Assembly (NCBI GenBank): GCA_037074705.1
Contig: CM073590.1
Coordinates: 11,044,001 to 11,108,000, forward strand
From: Zhengitettix transpicula
Lineage: Eukaryota > Arthropoda > Insecta > Orthoptera > Tetrigidae
Direction: 5' to 3'
DNA: 64,000 nucleotides
Shown here piece after piece: positions 33,240-44,642 of this stretch. The notes under the pieces were generated by a model. That model searched no databases. It saw nothing but the letters and a program-made list of their open reading frames with translations, and was not told the origin of the DNA. A program made the position numbers and the translations under genes. Position 1 is the first letter of the stretch. Each line of letters starts with the position of its first letter.

Positions 33240-34270
33240 TATTTCTTTCGTGTATTTAATGAATGCCATGCGTTGATACTAAATTTTCACACTTACTTAT
33301 TACAAAAAACATCAATATGTAAATTAATTGACCTGATGGAGTAAGTATACGTAATTTTTTGAGTAGCTCTCTGCAAGAAGTCTTAGAATTTACCGGACAC
33401 ATTATCATAATTACACGCTTATGGGCTCGAAAGACGTTATCTACCTGCAGAGTTACCCATAAATATAATTATATAAGACTTTATGGAATGGAAATACACA
33501 ATTGCAGTTCTCGCATCACATTGACACAACTCTGACTGTATATGTTGCTGAGTTGAATTTATTAATTTTGAAATGTTCTTTCCAATTATATTTTTCTACG
33601 GAAATACCTATGAATTTCATTAATTATTTTTGTCAAGTCAGTAGCCGACCTTAAACTGAACCCTGGGGAACTCCAACTTTTATATTTCTAATCCTCAATC
33701 ATACGAGTTCTTCAAAGCTACTCTTTGCTTCCTGTCTGATAATTAACAACTAAACTACTAACGAGACATTTTTGTGATTCCATAGTATTTAATTTATCTA
33801 GCAGTATACTGTGATCTGCACTGTCTAATGGTTTAGTCATATCAATAAATATTCCAAATGAATATCGTTTAATACATAATTCTCAAATAATTGTTCTAAT
33901 AGGGAGTATATGGCTTCTTCTATTGACTAACCTTCTCGAAACTGTTGTTCTGAAACGAAATTATTTTCATTTAAATGATTAATGACCCTATTGTATGTTA
34001 CTCGCTCAAAGATTTATGCAGACGCAGGACCGGGAGAGATATTGGGCGATAAATATGAACCTCGTCCTTGTTGCCTTTCTTAGAGACTGGGATCACAGCT
34101 GCATATTTTAAACTTTTTCTAAATTTATCAGTGAATATTAAATGATTACAAGGACATATGGCACCTGATACATATTTTATTATATGACTACAAATACCAT
34201 CGTATCTTGTAGTTTCCTAGTTACATAATTAATTTGCTCGTCTTGCGCGTCTCCTCGTATTATTCAAAAC
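33240..34270 (-). mobile_element. LINE reverse transcriptase remnant with internal deletion
   Basis: Read on the minus strand from about 34260 down: GICSHIIKYVSGAI, then SLKYAAVIPVSKKGNKDEV and IYRPISLPV, then KIFERVTYNRVINHLNENNF and SIEEAIYSLLEQLF. GIFIDMTKPLDSADHSILLD follows (RT motif A, catalytic Asp kept) and then VGVPQGSV (about 33660-33680). Directly after this the sequence jumps to MKFIGISVEKYNWKEHF, so roughly 100 residues including the FADD catalytic box are deleted. The tail continues with AHKRVIMIMCPVNSKTSCRE and LLKKLRILTP to about 33240. The order matches CR1/jockey-group LINE ORF2. Frameshifts and the deletion make it inactive. Confidence 0.9.
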
Positions 34271-35097
34271 CTAAATCTTCAATTTATCCAATTAATCTTC
34301 AAAATCCCATCCCAAAATCGTAAATGACGGATTATTTGCTTCCGAACTCGTGACGTAGGCATACTTTTGGATGTGATGTGCACATCTTATTTATTTGACT
34401 CTTTCCATTGATCCGTATCGGAACCAATTTTGAAATATGGCTACTAGTTTAGTGACTTTTACTAACAATAGTGTTTATAATTTGTTCTTTTTAAGTATAG
34501 ATCTCCTAAATAATTAAGTAGCCAGTAAAGACAAAATTAGGTAAAGTACGTCGCCTGATTTGCGCTGTGTGTCGTTCGTAAATCACATACGATTTCTTAC
34601 ACCTGCCGAAAGTCACAAGGTTTGCAAAAACTTTATGTGATATTTATTTAATCACTTATTTTGCTCATTTCTTGGCTTCTTCATTATCTATTTGTTAATG
34701 TTCATCTAATTCAGACTTTTTTATATTTTATAATTTCTCCTGTTCCATTCGTGTAGCATCCATCTTAAATCTTTCTTCTAGAAGGTCAACATCTTGATAG
34801 AATCTCAGTCACGACAATAGCGGATCTAGTTTTTTTTTTCATCGTGAATTAGTCTCATATTTTCTTTAGCTAAGAATAAAATAGGAGCGTACATCATTTT
34901 TATACTCTTTTTAGTTGCAGCTTTCTCCTTTTCAAGTTTTTTTACTTTATTAAACACTTAGTATTAGAAGTGTTTAAAGACGGTCAAATATGATTGTACA
35001 GAAATTTTACACATTTACCAAGCATCATACACACACTACTGATATGGTTTTGAATGCATTTTTTGGATAAGATTTACAAAAAGATAAGATTGGGTAA
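34271..35097. other. Mostly unassigned; old repeat fragments
   Basis: Apart from the diverged Penelope end at 34600-34690, only a short stretch at 34931-34980 (TTTACTTTATTAAACACTTA) recalls the arm of the 24-kb foldback family. The rest is A+T-rich and unrecognised. Confidence 0.5.
34600..34690 (+). mobile_element. Highly diverged Penelope 3' terminal fragment
   Basis: The run ACACCTGCCGAAAGTCACAA, CTTTATGTGATATTTATTTA, ATCACTTATTTTGCTCATTT and CTTCTTCATTA follows the same order as the Penelope 3' end (CACCTGACGAAAG..., GGTATTTATATTATCAC, TTTGTCTGAATTGG, TCTTATTCATTA) with many substitutions. It is probably the oldest copy in the window. Confidence 0.55.
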
Positions 35098-35916
35098 TTA
35101 CACCTTCTTGGTTGTCACACCAGTGCGGGACTGCGGGAACGGAAATCCCATTTGCGGGAACGGGAATTCACTTTCTAGACGCCTTCCAGCGAACACAACA
35201 GTTTCACTTAAAATAATTTAGTATTTTTAATAATTTTGAATAAAGATTTTTAATTCATGTTAAGACAGCGTGTTCAATATGTCTTCAGATGAAGAAGAGG
35301 CTCTAATTTTCCTAGCTCTAGCGGAAGACGAAAAACGAACTAAGTTATTATAATAAGAAGAAATAAGGCAATTATTTACCCCGCTGCACCTTGTTTCCTT
35401 ATTATTTATATATCTTTAGGAAAAGAAGAATATGGATTCACGAAATTAATTCTAAACGTGAATATCACATCTTAATGCCAGAGGTACGTGGAGATACTTC
35501 AAGATTTTATATTTATTTCCGAGTGACACCTGATTGTTTTGACGAAATTTGCAATTGAATTCAGAATGACATTATAAAGCAACACACGAACTACCGTGAA
35601 CTAAAATCTTCAGAAGAACGAGTTGCAATTGTTTTGAGGTATATGTTATATCATTAAACGAATGTGAACGTTTTCAAATACTTAATGTAATGTATTATTA
35701 AGATTTTCTTTGGCGACTTGTACCGAAGCAACGGGGCAAGCGCGCAGCAGGCTCGTGCGGGACGCGGGAAATACCGTACATGCTGCGAAACGTTACTGGG
35801 ACGCAGCAAACGGCGGGAAAGTTCGTGCAGGTCTGAATATTCCCATATCCCGCAATGAAAACACGTCCCGCAAATTTCCCGCTCCCATAGTCCTGCACTG
35901 GTGTGAGAGGGCCTTA
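35098..35916 (+). mobile_element. PIF/Harbinger transposon, internally deleted
   Basis: Terminal inverted repeats: CACACCAGTGCGGGACTGCG at 35116-35135 matches the complement of the right end (35873-35906, CACACCAGTGCAGGACTATG in the same sense). TTA at 35098-35100 and 35914-35916 fits the 3-bp target duplication typical of this superfamily, giving an 813-bp element. The plus strand encodes the N-terminus of a Harbinger-type transposase. It starts at ATG 35279 (MSSDEEEALIFLALAEDEKR), then after stops has RRIWIHEINSKREYHILMPE, FYIYFRVTPDCFDEICN and YRELKSSEERVAIVLRY to about 35645. The DDE catalytic part is missing. The right 200 bp are G+C-rich with repeated CCCGC/GCGGG, a normal subterminal feature. 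It could only have moved with a transposase from elsewhere. Confidence 0.85.
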
Positions 35917-36868
35917 AGGAAATTTTGAACTTAAGGAACACTGTAGACGAAACATCAAAATAAACGTTTCGAACTGCTCAAACTGCCTGTTTCTAATAAC
36001 ACGAAATGAACCCTATCTACAAACAAAGTCGGAAAACCTACCTACAAGTACACTTTATTCAGTCTAACCTGTAACAATTGTTGCACTCTTGGATCTAATT
36101 AATGAAATATAAACAATACCTTCGGACTCTCGTGCGTATCTCGTATTCCTTCAATATTCCCTACATATAACACTAGGAATTTTGAAATTTGAAACATTCT
36201 CTATTAAAAAATACTGCAAAATTATTACGAAGCAAGTCATCCGTCCACAACCATAGCCTGCAACTGGTGGAACAAAATTAAACATTCTTAACTGAAAAAC
36301 GGTGGAATTAAAAATACGTCTTTGTATTTATGGAAATATAGCAAACCTAAGCAGTAAAAGCTGCTTTTGTGAATTTGTATTACTGTTTTTAAAAGAATAT
36401 TTTATCCTAAGTTTCCCAAGCATAAACACAGCCGAGGATCTCACATTCATCTGTCGGAATAAACGAATAACCCGGGGCAGTTAGGTCGAGTAATATTTGC
36501 AATACTCTTCAGTAATTTCACTACATCTGGAGGCGTAATGTTTAGCGTTTTCCGTGTATTAGCGCTTTACACCCACGGGATACATATTTTCCACAGTACA
36601 ATATATCAGGAAAACCAATATCATAGAAGAACATTTCTCTCACTTACAAATTTATGTATGCGAACATTATTTAATATGTAGACAGAACTGCAATGATTGT
36701 AAAAATATATATTTATTTATATTCTTCAGGTACAAGCCTCGCTATTAGTTTACTTTGTATTCCAAAATAAAATATTACGTGACATAAACATATGTTTTAT
36801 CATCACATTAACTGCTGTTGTAAAGTGAAATTAATATTAACAGGAGTAAACATAAAGAACTACAAGAA
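35917..36868. other. No gene recognised
   Basis: A+T-rich. The 60-codon plus frame at 36302-36484 is unrecognised. Confidence 0.6.
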
Positions 36869-37147
36869 ATATTCTCAAACGTCCATTTTTAAACCACGTT
36901 TCGTATAGTCTTCAATAATGCAGGTTAATACACAAGCCATGCTGTTCATGAAAGTTCAATTTCATCTAATCATCATCACTGGATTTTTCTGATTCAATAA
37001 ATACCTAACTTGGAGTAATGGAACTGTTTGGTTAACTAAACTACAAGAAATATTATAAACTATTGAGGTCAGCCGCATGGCTTGTACACTAACCTGCATT
37101 ATTGAAGACAATATGTAACGTGGTTTAAAAATACACCTTTGAGAATA
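36869..37147. repeat. Inverted repeat (MITE-like or foldback)
   Basis: The left arm 36869-36944 and right arm 37075-37147 are inverted copies, including TTCAATAATGCAGGTTA, ACAAGCCATG and TTTTTAAACCACGTT. The arms of about 75 bp enclose about 130 bp. No coding sequence is present. The spacer contains one member of a separate direct repeat, so two events are nested. Confidence 0.78.
36970..37040 (+). repeat. Direct repeat, copy 1
   Basis: ATTTTTCTGATTCAAT, ATACCTAACT and GGAGTAATGGAACTGTTTGG recur in the same order at 37431-37505. The copies differ by a few substitutions and one inserted base. Confidence 0.85.
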
Positions 37148-37430
37148 ATATTACTCTTTCAAAAAATTTCAACATGGGTCCAAACCAGAGTTAATATTTT
37201 TCATAATATTGATCAAGTTTTGTTTTAGAACTTTAGTGACACAATTTGGTTATAATAAATTTGATTCCTCTTAAACTAATCTACATTGTCTGTCACTGAT
37301 TCAAACGATGAATAAATTGATGTTGTGCTAGTCACAAAATTAATTTTTATCAAGTTTCTCTTTGATTTGCTGATTCGTTTAGACTTTCATAAAATAATAT
37401 TTAATCAATAAAGTAAATTCAATTGCATCG

Positions 37431-37505
37431 ATCATCATCGCTAGATTTTTCTGATTCAATTAAATACCTAACTCGGAGTAATGGAACTGTTTGGTTAACT
37501 GAACT
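37431..37505 (+). repeat. Direct repeat, copy 2
   Basis: Second copy of the 36970-37040 segment, about 460 bp downstream and outside the inverted repeat. Confidence 0.85.
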
Positions 37506-38364
37506 TTTTCGTATCTCGTCGTCAACGAACCGATTTTTTTATCAGTGAATAAAATTTTAAATGAACCCTTGTTGATTGATTTGAATTTGTGGACTGGCCC
37601 CTGATTTTCGGAGTAACAGTGAGAAAGAGGTGGCTAATTATGATTCATATAACCAGAGGAACAAGCCATTTGGGATATTTGAAAGCAGAGTCCGAGTATT
37701 GGGTGGTAAGGCACGGTCGAACAGCGCCCGTTTTCACCTTCGGGTGAATTGCTCAACGCTGCGCTGTGCGCGGTACGGTTACTCAAGTGGCTTATAAAGC
37801 GGAGTCGCTGATGACAATCTTTGAAGGAAAAGCCACGAAAGCACATTCAAACGTCTCATTATTCACTGCACTGAACTTCATTCCACAGAACTTTGCGAGG
37901 AACGTTGCTTCGAAGCCAATTGCGATGCCTCCTTAGAGTTGGAAACTTCACAGATGTTAAATTTAGTTTTTTTTTCTTCCAATCATAGAATAGTGCCACA
38001 GTTTAATAGCATATTATCCCTTTATTTCCGAATACGCGTCAAAATTTACACTGCTAGAAAATTTATGTTACTGGACTTGAATACGCACAACAAACATATC
38101 TTGTGTCATATTCATTGCCACAAGACCCTAAATGAGAATTTCAAGGTTTTAGTAATCGACGAAGATTAAATATCTCTTACGTCTACTTATCACATACCGA
38201 TTATTTCTTATCGGCTCTCCTTTCCTCGTGCTACGTTTCTAACCCTTCCTTTTCAACTAAAAGTAAGAGGCAACAGCATGGATAACCATCCAATGGCCTG
38301 TTTCTTCAAAACAGGTGGATGGACCGAAGAAAAGAGGAAAAATCTGCCGATATACCTTTCTTTT
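37506..38364. other. No gene recognised; possible TATA-containing patch
   Basis: A G+C-richer patch (37680-37840) ends in GGCTTATAAAGCGG (TATA-like at 37792-37799). A 70-codon minus frame (37634-37846) is unrecognised. The TATA-like motif alone is weak evidence for a promoter. Confidence 0.4.
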
Positions 38365-38762
38365 TCTCCATTAAGGTTCCCATAAGTCCTATGCCAGGTA
38401 TGAGGAAAGTATGAACAGGTGACGTAGACGTTTGGCATCCTCTGTCCCCATTGGATCAGTCGCTCGGCTACCTCCAAATCTAATCGAGGCATGGAGTCGG
38501 GAATGCTGCATCCCCACAGCAAACTGCACCTCCATTTATCGGAGGGGCGTGGGACACGTACAGAGAACCCGACCTACCTTATTCTGGTTTTTCTCGGGTC
38601 TACTTTGCATCACATTTAGGCGAATACCGGGTAGACTTCTTAAACTATATCCCATTGGTGATAATTAAGCTATACCTCCTTCTTCATTCCCGCTTTTATC
38701 CCTTCCTCTGCTATCGTATTGAAGTTACTATAATGTGGATTTACTTTCGTTAATAAAAAATT
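38365..38762 (+). mobile_element. R retroposon copy, strongly diverged
   Basis: Plus-oriented copy. AAGGTTCCCATAAG, CATTGGATCAGTCG, CATCCCCACAGCAAACT, GGCGTGGGACACGTAC and AGGCGAATACCGGGTAG follow in the family order with many substitutions. The palindrome block is lost. A short A-run (38755-38760) may be the remains of the tail. It is one of the older R copies. Confidence 0.85.
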
Positions 38763-40557
38763 TAGAATACTTGATATATAACAGTAAATAAGCAATTTCT
38801 CGATTGAAATTATATCTCCATATTTTCACCATTTATATATTTTGAAATTATCTCTAGAAACATTATTGCGTAAATCATAAAATATTATTCAATAATTCAT
38901 ATCTACCTGTGTAATAAGATTTGCCCTATTGTGACTTGGAAAAAAATATCCATTAGGTTAAGTTTCACTTTTGTCGCGCGTAATTATTTGCGCCACAATA
39001 TACATATATATAAATTTATCGTGTAGCTCTCGGGGAGCGATTTCTTAAAATACAGAGAAAAGTGTAAACCAATCACTGTTATGCGAATGAACCATTTCTA
39101 TCGAAATGTAATCAAATCACATGAGCAAATTCGAAAGTTTGTTTATATGCATGTTGTAAACGAGAAGTTTGTCACCAAACATAATTTGTCGGATAGTCAT
39201 CTATAATATGCAGATTAAACTATATTCTATTCCGACAGGGTACCATATCGGGCGAGATAAACCTCTAGTAGTACACGATTACGCATTCCAGGTCCCTGTA
39301 ATGTTCAAATAAATACGATGCAGGGAACAGTGCAATTTGTAATAAAGTATTCATTACCGGCTTAAAATTAACCCCAGGGTGTAAACACACACGGAAACAA
39401 AAAAAATATGGATGAAGGATTCGTTAGCCGAAAATAGTAATTTTGAACAAATAAACTAACATTTCTAATAACGTGTGACAAATTAAAAATCACGTCCGTC
39501 ATATTTTGTTGACTTTGTAAAATAAACATTGGACAAGCATTCAGGTGAATTCGACATAATGAGCAACGAAAGTTGTTTTCAGTTTTCAGAAGAAGAAAAC
39601 GTTCAGACGATTATAGGATTGTATGGATTTGAAACGAGAACAAGTCTAAATATATTGAGACATTCATAAGTAGATATTTTGAGATAATGAGTTGTAATGA
39701 TCTGAACAGACAAAAAGACAAGCAAATGTAGCAAATTCTTTTAATTTGCAGAATGTGCACAATTTTGAACTCTAAGGTCGAATTTCAATTGAAAGTAAGT
39801 CTAGGTTAAAAAATTTCTAGCTGAGCAATTCACACTGTGCACTTCCTTCATACATAAATGTGCTAACTGTTTCACAAAAGGCTCTAATTTTCACTTAATA
39901 ATTCAAGGTTTACGTCTTCGGGCTCTGACGCAGTGGATCCGAGTTCTTAATGCATATTCATGAGGAAGTTATCACCAACGATCTAGTGTGATAGGAGATG
40001 AAATGTCGGCCAGTAGAATTTTTTTCACGCAAACTTTAACAAGGTTGCTAAAATCCACATGCAATTGTCCGCAGTAAATTCTGAAATACGTCTCCGTTAC
40101 GTCTGATGATAGTGTTTGGAAATATATATTTATGTATAACCAGTTATTTTATGAAAGCATCGGAATAAGGAATAAAACAGTAGAATTGTGATGGAAAAAA
40201 TTAAATTTCATAATGACTCATTTTATTAATAGTTGATTTATACTGCGTTATGGGTTATAATCCAGGAATCTCTTAAGAATGTAAAGACATATGACAGAAA
40301 TTGTTGCTTAGAACGACTACAGAAACGTAACACCACGGATATTTTCTGAAAATCACATATACCTTTGAGGTCAAACAAAAAATAACGAGGTTGATGCAGC
40401 AACATAGAAAATATTTTTTGTTGTGCTATTCGAGTACTGGGTTCGACCTTGAACTATATTCTTGGGCGGTGACAAGCTCTATTGATCGACTCAGTTGCCG
40501 TCGGTAAACATTTAAATACATATTCGTGTTTTTACGCTAAACGGGATATTTTTATAT
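38763..40557. other. No gene recognised; one repeat copy
   Basis: A+T-rich. It contains a 57-bp segment (39589-39645) repeated at 40708-40764. No other feature recognised. Confidence 0.55.
39589..39645 (+). repeat. 57-bp direct repeat, copy 1
   Basis: It matches 40708-40764 with one mismatch. The segment carries the LINE-like peptide NVQTIIGLYGFETRTS. Here the coding similarity stops after the repeat. Confidence 0.85.
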
Positions 40558-40639
40558 ATGAAAACTGATCAGCGCTTTCGGATAAGTTTTTTTGTGATTA
40601 TACATAATAACCAAATACTATTGGATGCATATGACGATA

Positions 40640-40710
40640 ATTGTTTGTCGCGGGCACGTGTCTTTGTATGGCATAAGTTGTCTGTAGAAGGCCGTGGCTT
40701 CGTGGAAGAA
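40640..40710 (+). mobile_element. Possible mariner-type helix-turn-helix fragment
   Basis: The frame reads CLSRARVFVWHKLSVEGRGF, like the DNA-binding region of mariner transposases (S-R-x-x-V-F-x-W-H-K-x-F-x-E-G-R). It joins in frame to the LINE-like segment at about 40708 within one 96-codon ORF (40558-40848). The match is short and could be chance. Confidence 0.4.
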
Positions 40711-41110
40711 GAAGAAAACGTTCAGACGATTATAGGATTGTATGGATTTGAAACTAGAACAAGTGTAATTATTGAGAGTAGTAGATTGGAAGCTTTTAGA
40801 GAGTGCTGTTACAGAAAATGTCCAAGTTTAAATGGACTGATAAAGTGAGGAACATGCAAGTTTTATAAATCATCGGCCTTAGGAAGAAGAACTTAGATGA
40901 AGACAAGCCAACTTTGAGATGCACATACTCAGTTATTCACGTTTAATTAGTAAACTGATGGAAGGTGCAGTGGAGGGTAAGAAGAATAGGACGATCTATA
41001 GATCAGAGTATATATTTAATTTAGTTAGGAATATAGGATACAATAAATTTTGTAAATTGAAGGTGCTGGTAAAAGGAAGAAGAAAAAGGATTCGCAGAGA
41101 ATATATGTAA
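40708..41110 (+). mobile_element. LINE reverse transcriptase C-terminal tail
   Basis: The plus frame reads IIGLYGFETRTSVIIESSRL and EAFRECCYRKCPSLNGLIK to a stop at 40848. Another frame continues KVRNMQVL, and 40919-41110 is open with LISKLMEGAVEGKKNRTIYR and FNLVRNIGYNKFCKLKVL, ending in KGRRKRIRREYM. The pattern 'Y-G-x-E-T-W..R-L-x-A-F-E-M-W-C-Y-R-x-M-L-x-I-x-W' followed by 'I-M-E-G-K-V-E-G-K-R-x-R-G-R' is the C-terminus of a widespread LINE group in animals. The usual RGRPR stretch has decayed to NRTIYR. Catalytic regions are absent. Confidence 0.72.
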
Positions 41111-43230
41111 AAAAACAGTAATTTTACAAATCATAAATATTGACTTACATAAAACACTGAAACGTCGTTCTGATAATGTTAATAATTAACACTTTCTTGA
41201 CAAATAATTCCAAATTGTTTAATACATATATAATATTCATTTTTAAGTATATTTATTCAACGAAATTTTTCACATAAAATATTAGCAGTCTGAATACCTT
41301 CCTAGAGGGTTTGAAAGAATTATAAGACCACATAGTGGTCGGATTTAATGCACAAAAAAATCATAAAAGTATCTAAAGCCCCTGACATCTCATTGAATTA
41401 TTTTCATATTTTTTGAAAATATAAGATAATTGAATAGAAGTAGACTATGAAAAAATACTTAAAACATAACTCTATCAATGTTCGGATATTTCCTACCACC
41501 TGAAATTAACACATGCTTTGCAAAAAAAAAAACCCTACTGAATAACGTCACATTATTTTTCATTTAAATGTAATTCCAATGTTATTGCGGAAATGTATTA
41601 AATTCAGTTGTGTTTAAAATTGAATTTTACAAAATAAAAGTACATTCAAGCAGTGAAGGAGGAGTGTGCCATGCGTGTAATGGCCGACCACTGCGTCACG
41701 CAATGGGCTCTGATCAATAACACACGCAAGGATTTGCTTCTGGCACGCGGTAATTCCAAATACCTTTGCAGTTTCTTTACGTGTAATTACTAATTAAATT
41801 TGCGGAAGAAAATAACGTATGTATCAGGAATTAGAGTGGGAAACTGAATTGAATCAATCACAACACAACGCATTTCGGTTTTTATTATGGTTATCAAGAA
41901 CTGGTTATTTAATGACAAAAAGAAATTAAGATATTCTCGGCAGTACAAAACGCAATGGAAACTATTAACGGTTTACAAATATCAACGCGGTCATACATTT
42001 CTAGTCAATGAATAATTGGAAATTTTTGTAATCTGTTGTCCTATCTACTACGGCTAATAAACGCAGACCATCGGGGTGTTTTCCAAACCTTTCAAAAATT
42101 TTTACTGGTTACGGAACTGGATAATTTTTTCTGCTATAAATGAAGATGATCGCGAAGTAAACAATCAAAAACTTGCCACGTCACTAAAAGTAGCCACAGA
42201 ATACGCGTCCATAACTTAGTAGATGTCGATGAATTCGTAATTTTCCGTCAGAATTCTAAAAATCACGACGTCTTGTTGATCTATTATGATCCCTTGAGTC
42301 TCAGTTTATACAAGTCTCTTCGCCCATTGGACCAGTTTTCACGACATGCCCAGACCCTCACCATTTAAAATTAATTGTATGTATCACTAAGGGAGTAGCT
42401 CTCGTCTCACTGATCATAGTTCATTCTTTATGTGATCAGTTGAAATAATTTATTATTTATTACAGAAAACAATTAGAACTGCGATAATGTAAACTCTATT
42501 TCGTTATTATTGCGGAAACTACTTGGACAATTTAGCAACTACATTACTTCATTTGACACAGGTCATTAAAATCATAACTCAATAAGCGGTGTTTAGATCC
42601 AATTACGACATTAAGAAAGAGATTCCTTAGCCAGTTATTTAACCAGGCATATTTTACAACTAGAAAAAGCTGAGAATTATGTAGTATAATTAGGACTGAC
42701 AACTTTACAACTAGTTTCTATTGAAACTTATCGTCTATTGATTTAGTATTGAAATAACGCGTTTTGACTCAATGAATACGGAAACCAATAAATGAGGGTC
42801 CTCATAAAACATGTTGCATAGAGCACAATCGATCTTATGATGTCTGTTATAATTTGAATAAAAGTTCTTTGAAATTCTGTGAGAAAACTTAAGTAGGTTA
42901 ATTTTAGACTTGATGGGTGGTAACTCCACTTTCAGGAAGCGAAAATAATTTTACGTATAATACTAAACAGAGAAAAATAGGCTACGTACAGAATGTGTGG
43001 ATTAGTCCATCTGTGAAAGGAATGGCGTCACAAGGAAACATGAACGACAAACACGGTTGGAAATTGTTCAAAATAGCTAACAACGAAACCACGTGCGAAA
43101 ACTCCGTAAATTATAAATATGAAACATGAATAAGTGATACAGATGGAAACCGACTAAAATGTAAATCTTATCGTAATTCTGTGATTTTTACGTCTCGTGA
43201 AAACGTCGAATATAATATTTGAAGGCCAAG
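41111..43230. other. No gene recognised
   Basis: A+T-rich with one G+C-richer patch (41650-41760) lacking any coding signal. Frames at 42735-42929 (minus) and 42917-43129 (plus) are unrecognised. Confidence 0.6.
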
Positions 43231-43480
43231 AAGGAAGTACATCACAGTGAAGACTGAACCATTTCGCAAAGCTCGGTCACGAGGGGCGCCCGATCACGAA
43301 GTCAGGAAGTTTGCAGCATCTGCATTGCTTTCCCCTCTTCGCAACAATATAAATAGCTACTACACGCCGTCCTAAATAAATGCCGCCAACCTGTTGCTCC
43401 GATACTGCCCCGCTGCACGCTCCGATATGTAAATTGATTATTCGCTTTTGATGCACAGATGGCTTCACAATAAAGGTATT
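43231..43480 (+). promoter_or_regulatory. Possible core promoter-like patch
   Basis: A G+C-richer patch with TATAAATAG at 43348-43356, preceded by a pyrimidine tract (TTTCCCCTCTTCGCAAC). No downstream coding region is recognised, so the promoter reading is weak. The overlapping minus frame (43277-43468) has no known domain. Confidence 0.18.
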
Positions 43481-43819
43481 AACTACTTATTCAAGTTGTT
43501 GGTAACAGGAATTATAAGTTCAAGCCAATGCGTCGAAAAGATTATTTTATGTAATGGATGGTTTGCAAATTCGAGTTACTCATTACGAGTACGAGTGTTG
43601 TGAGGGAAAGATTGACACGGAACTTTCTGCAATGGCATTTTAAATATTTGAGCAAAGCGTAAGAGATCGTATCACTTCCTGTATATTGCGTTTATGCAAG
43701 TTTCACCTAACACTAGTGCTCAAAATACAATTTGAATACAAAAAAAGGCGAATCATGTTGTGAGCGCAAAACTAAACCAACTTACAGAACTCTCGACCTA
43801 TCTCATCATCTGCCTTATT

Positions 43820-43853
43820 TGTGTGTGTGTGTGATTGGGAAGGGGGGGGGGGG
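43820..43853. repeat. (GT)n and G-run
   Basis: A GT run at 43820-43833 followed closely by a run of twelve G at 43842-43853. Confidence 0.9.
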
Positions 43854-44625
43854 TTAGTCATAACTACACATCATCCAAAATGATGTAGCACGTCATCCTC
43901 AGACAATAAGTCACAGCCATGACCCTCAAAAATGCACCCCGTAGCTAATCTTACAGGATCGGTCGGTTGGAATAATATGGAAAACTACACGTTGTGAACT
44001 AATATAGACTTGGCAGACTTTCGTACTTTACATTCATGGTGAATGTTTCTTTGAAATCAGATCACGTGACTTCTCGATTCGTATAATTTGATTAAAGCCT
44101 TACAGTAGTACCGAAATTTCTACAGTGCGTGTTGCAGAAACTGAAGAAATACTTAAATTCAATTTGACATTTCACTGGGTTTCTGGGGAAAAGTGGAATA
44201 ATATTTTTAGAATAAGTGAAGGTATGATGCATTGTGGGGAACAAATTTGGTGACCACTGCTCTTATACAATTTCGTCACTATTTTCTAAAAGAAATAATT
44301 TAAGGAATGCATGTTTTCACATACATAAGAAGGTGTTGGTTGCTTTATACGAATAGCAATGTATACATTGTCCCAAACATATAATATATTAACAAAATAT
44401 ATAAGACAGTAAAATGTCTCAGTTGAGGATGAATTTCAAATTGACGAAAATGAAAGAAAATTCATTTTTTGTAAACAGGCAACTCAATCCCCCACAGATG
44501 TTTTTAAGTTAAAAAATGTCTGCACTGAATACTTCCTATGATAAAGCTCCAATAATATATAACATTTTTAAATCCGTCCAACTTAATAAAATAGATTTGA
44601 TCTTTGAAATGGAAAATATTAAAAC

Positions 44626-44642
44626 CATATATATATATATAA
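44626..44642. repeat. (AT)n microsatellite
   Basis: Short uninterrupted AT run. Confidence 0.85.

Noticed and set aside
35654..35941. 95-codon minus-strand ORF
   Set aside because: It lies in the G+C-rich terminal region of the PIF/Harbinger element and overlaps open frames on the other strand.
37792..37799. TATA box of a promoter
   Set aside because: Only a single motif; no initiator, downstream exon or transcript evidence can be seen.
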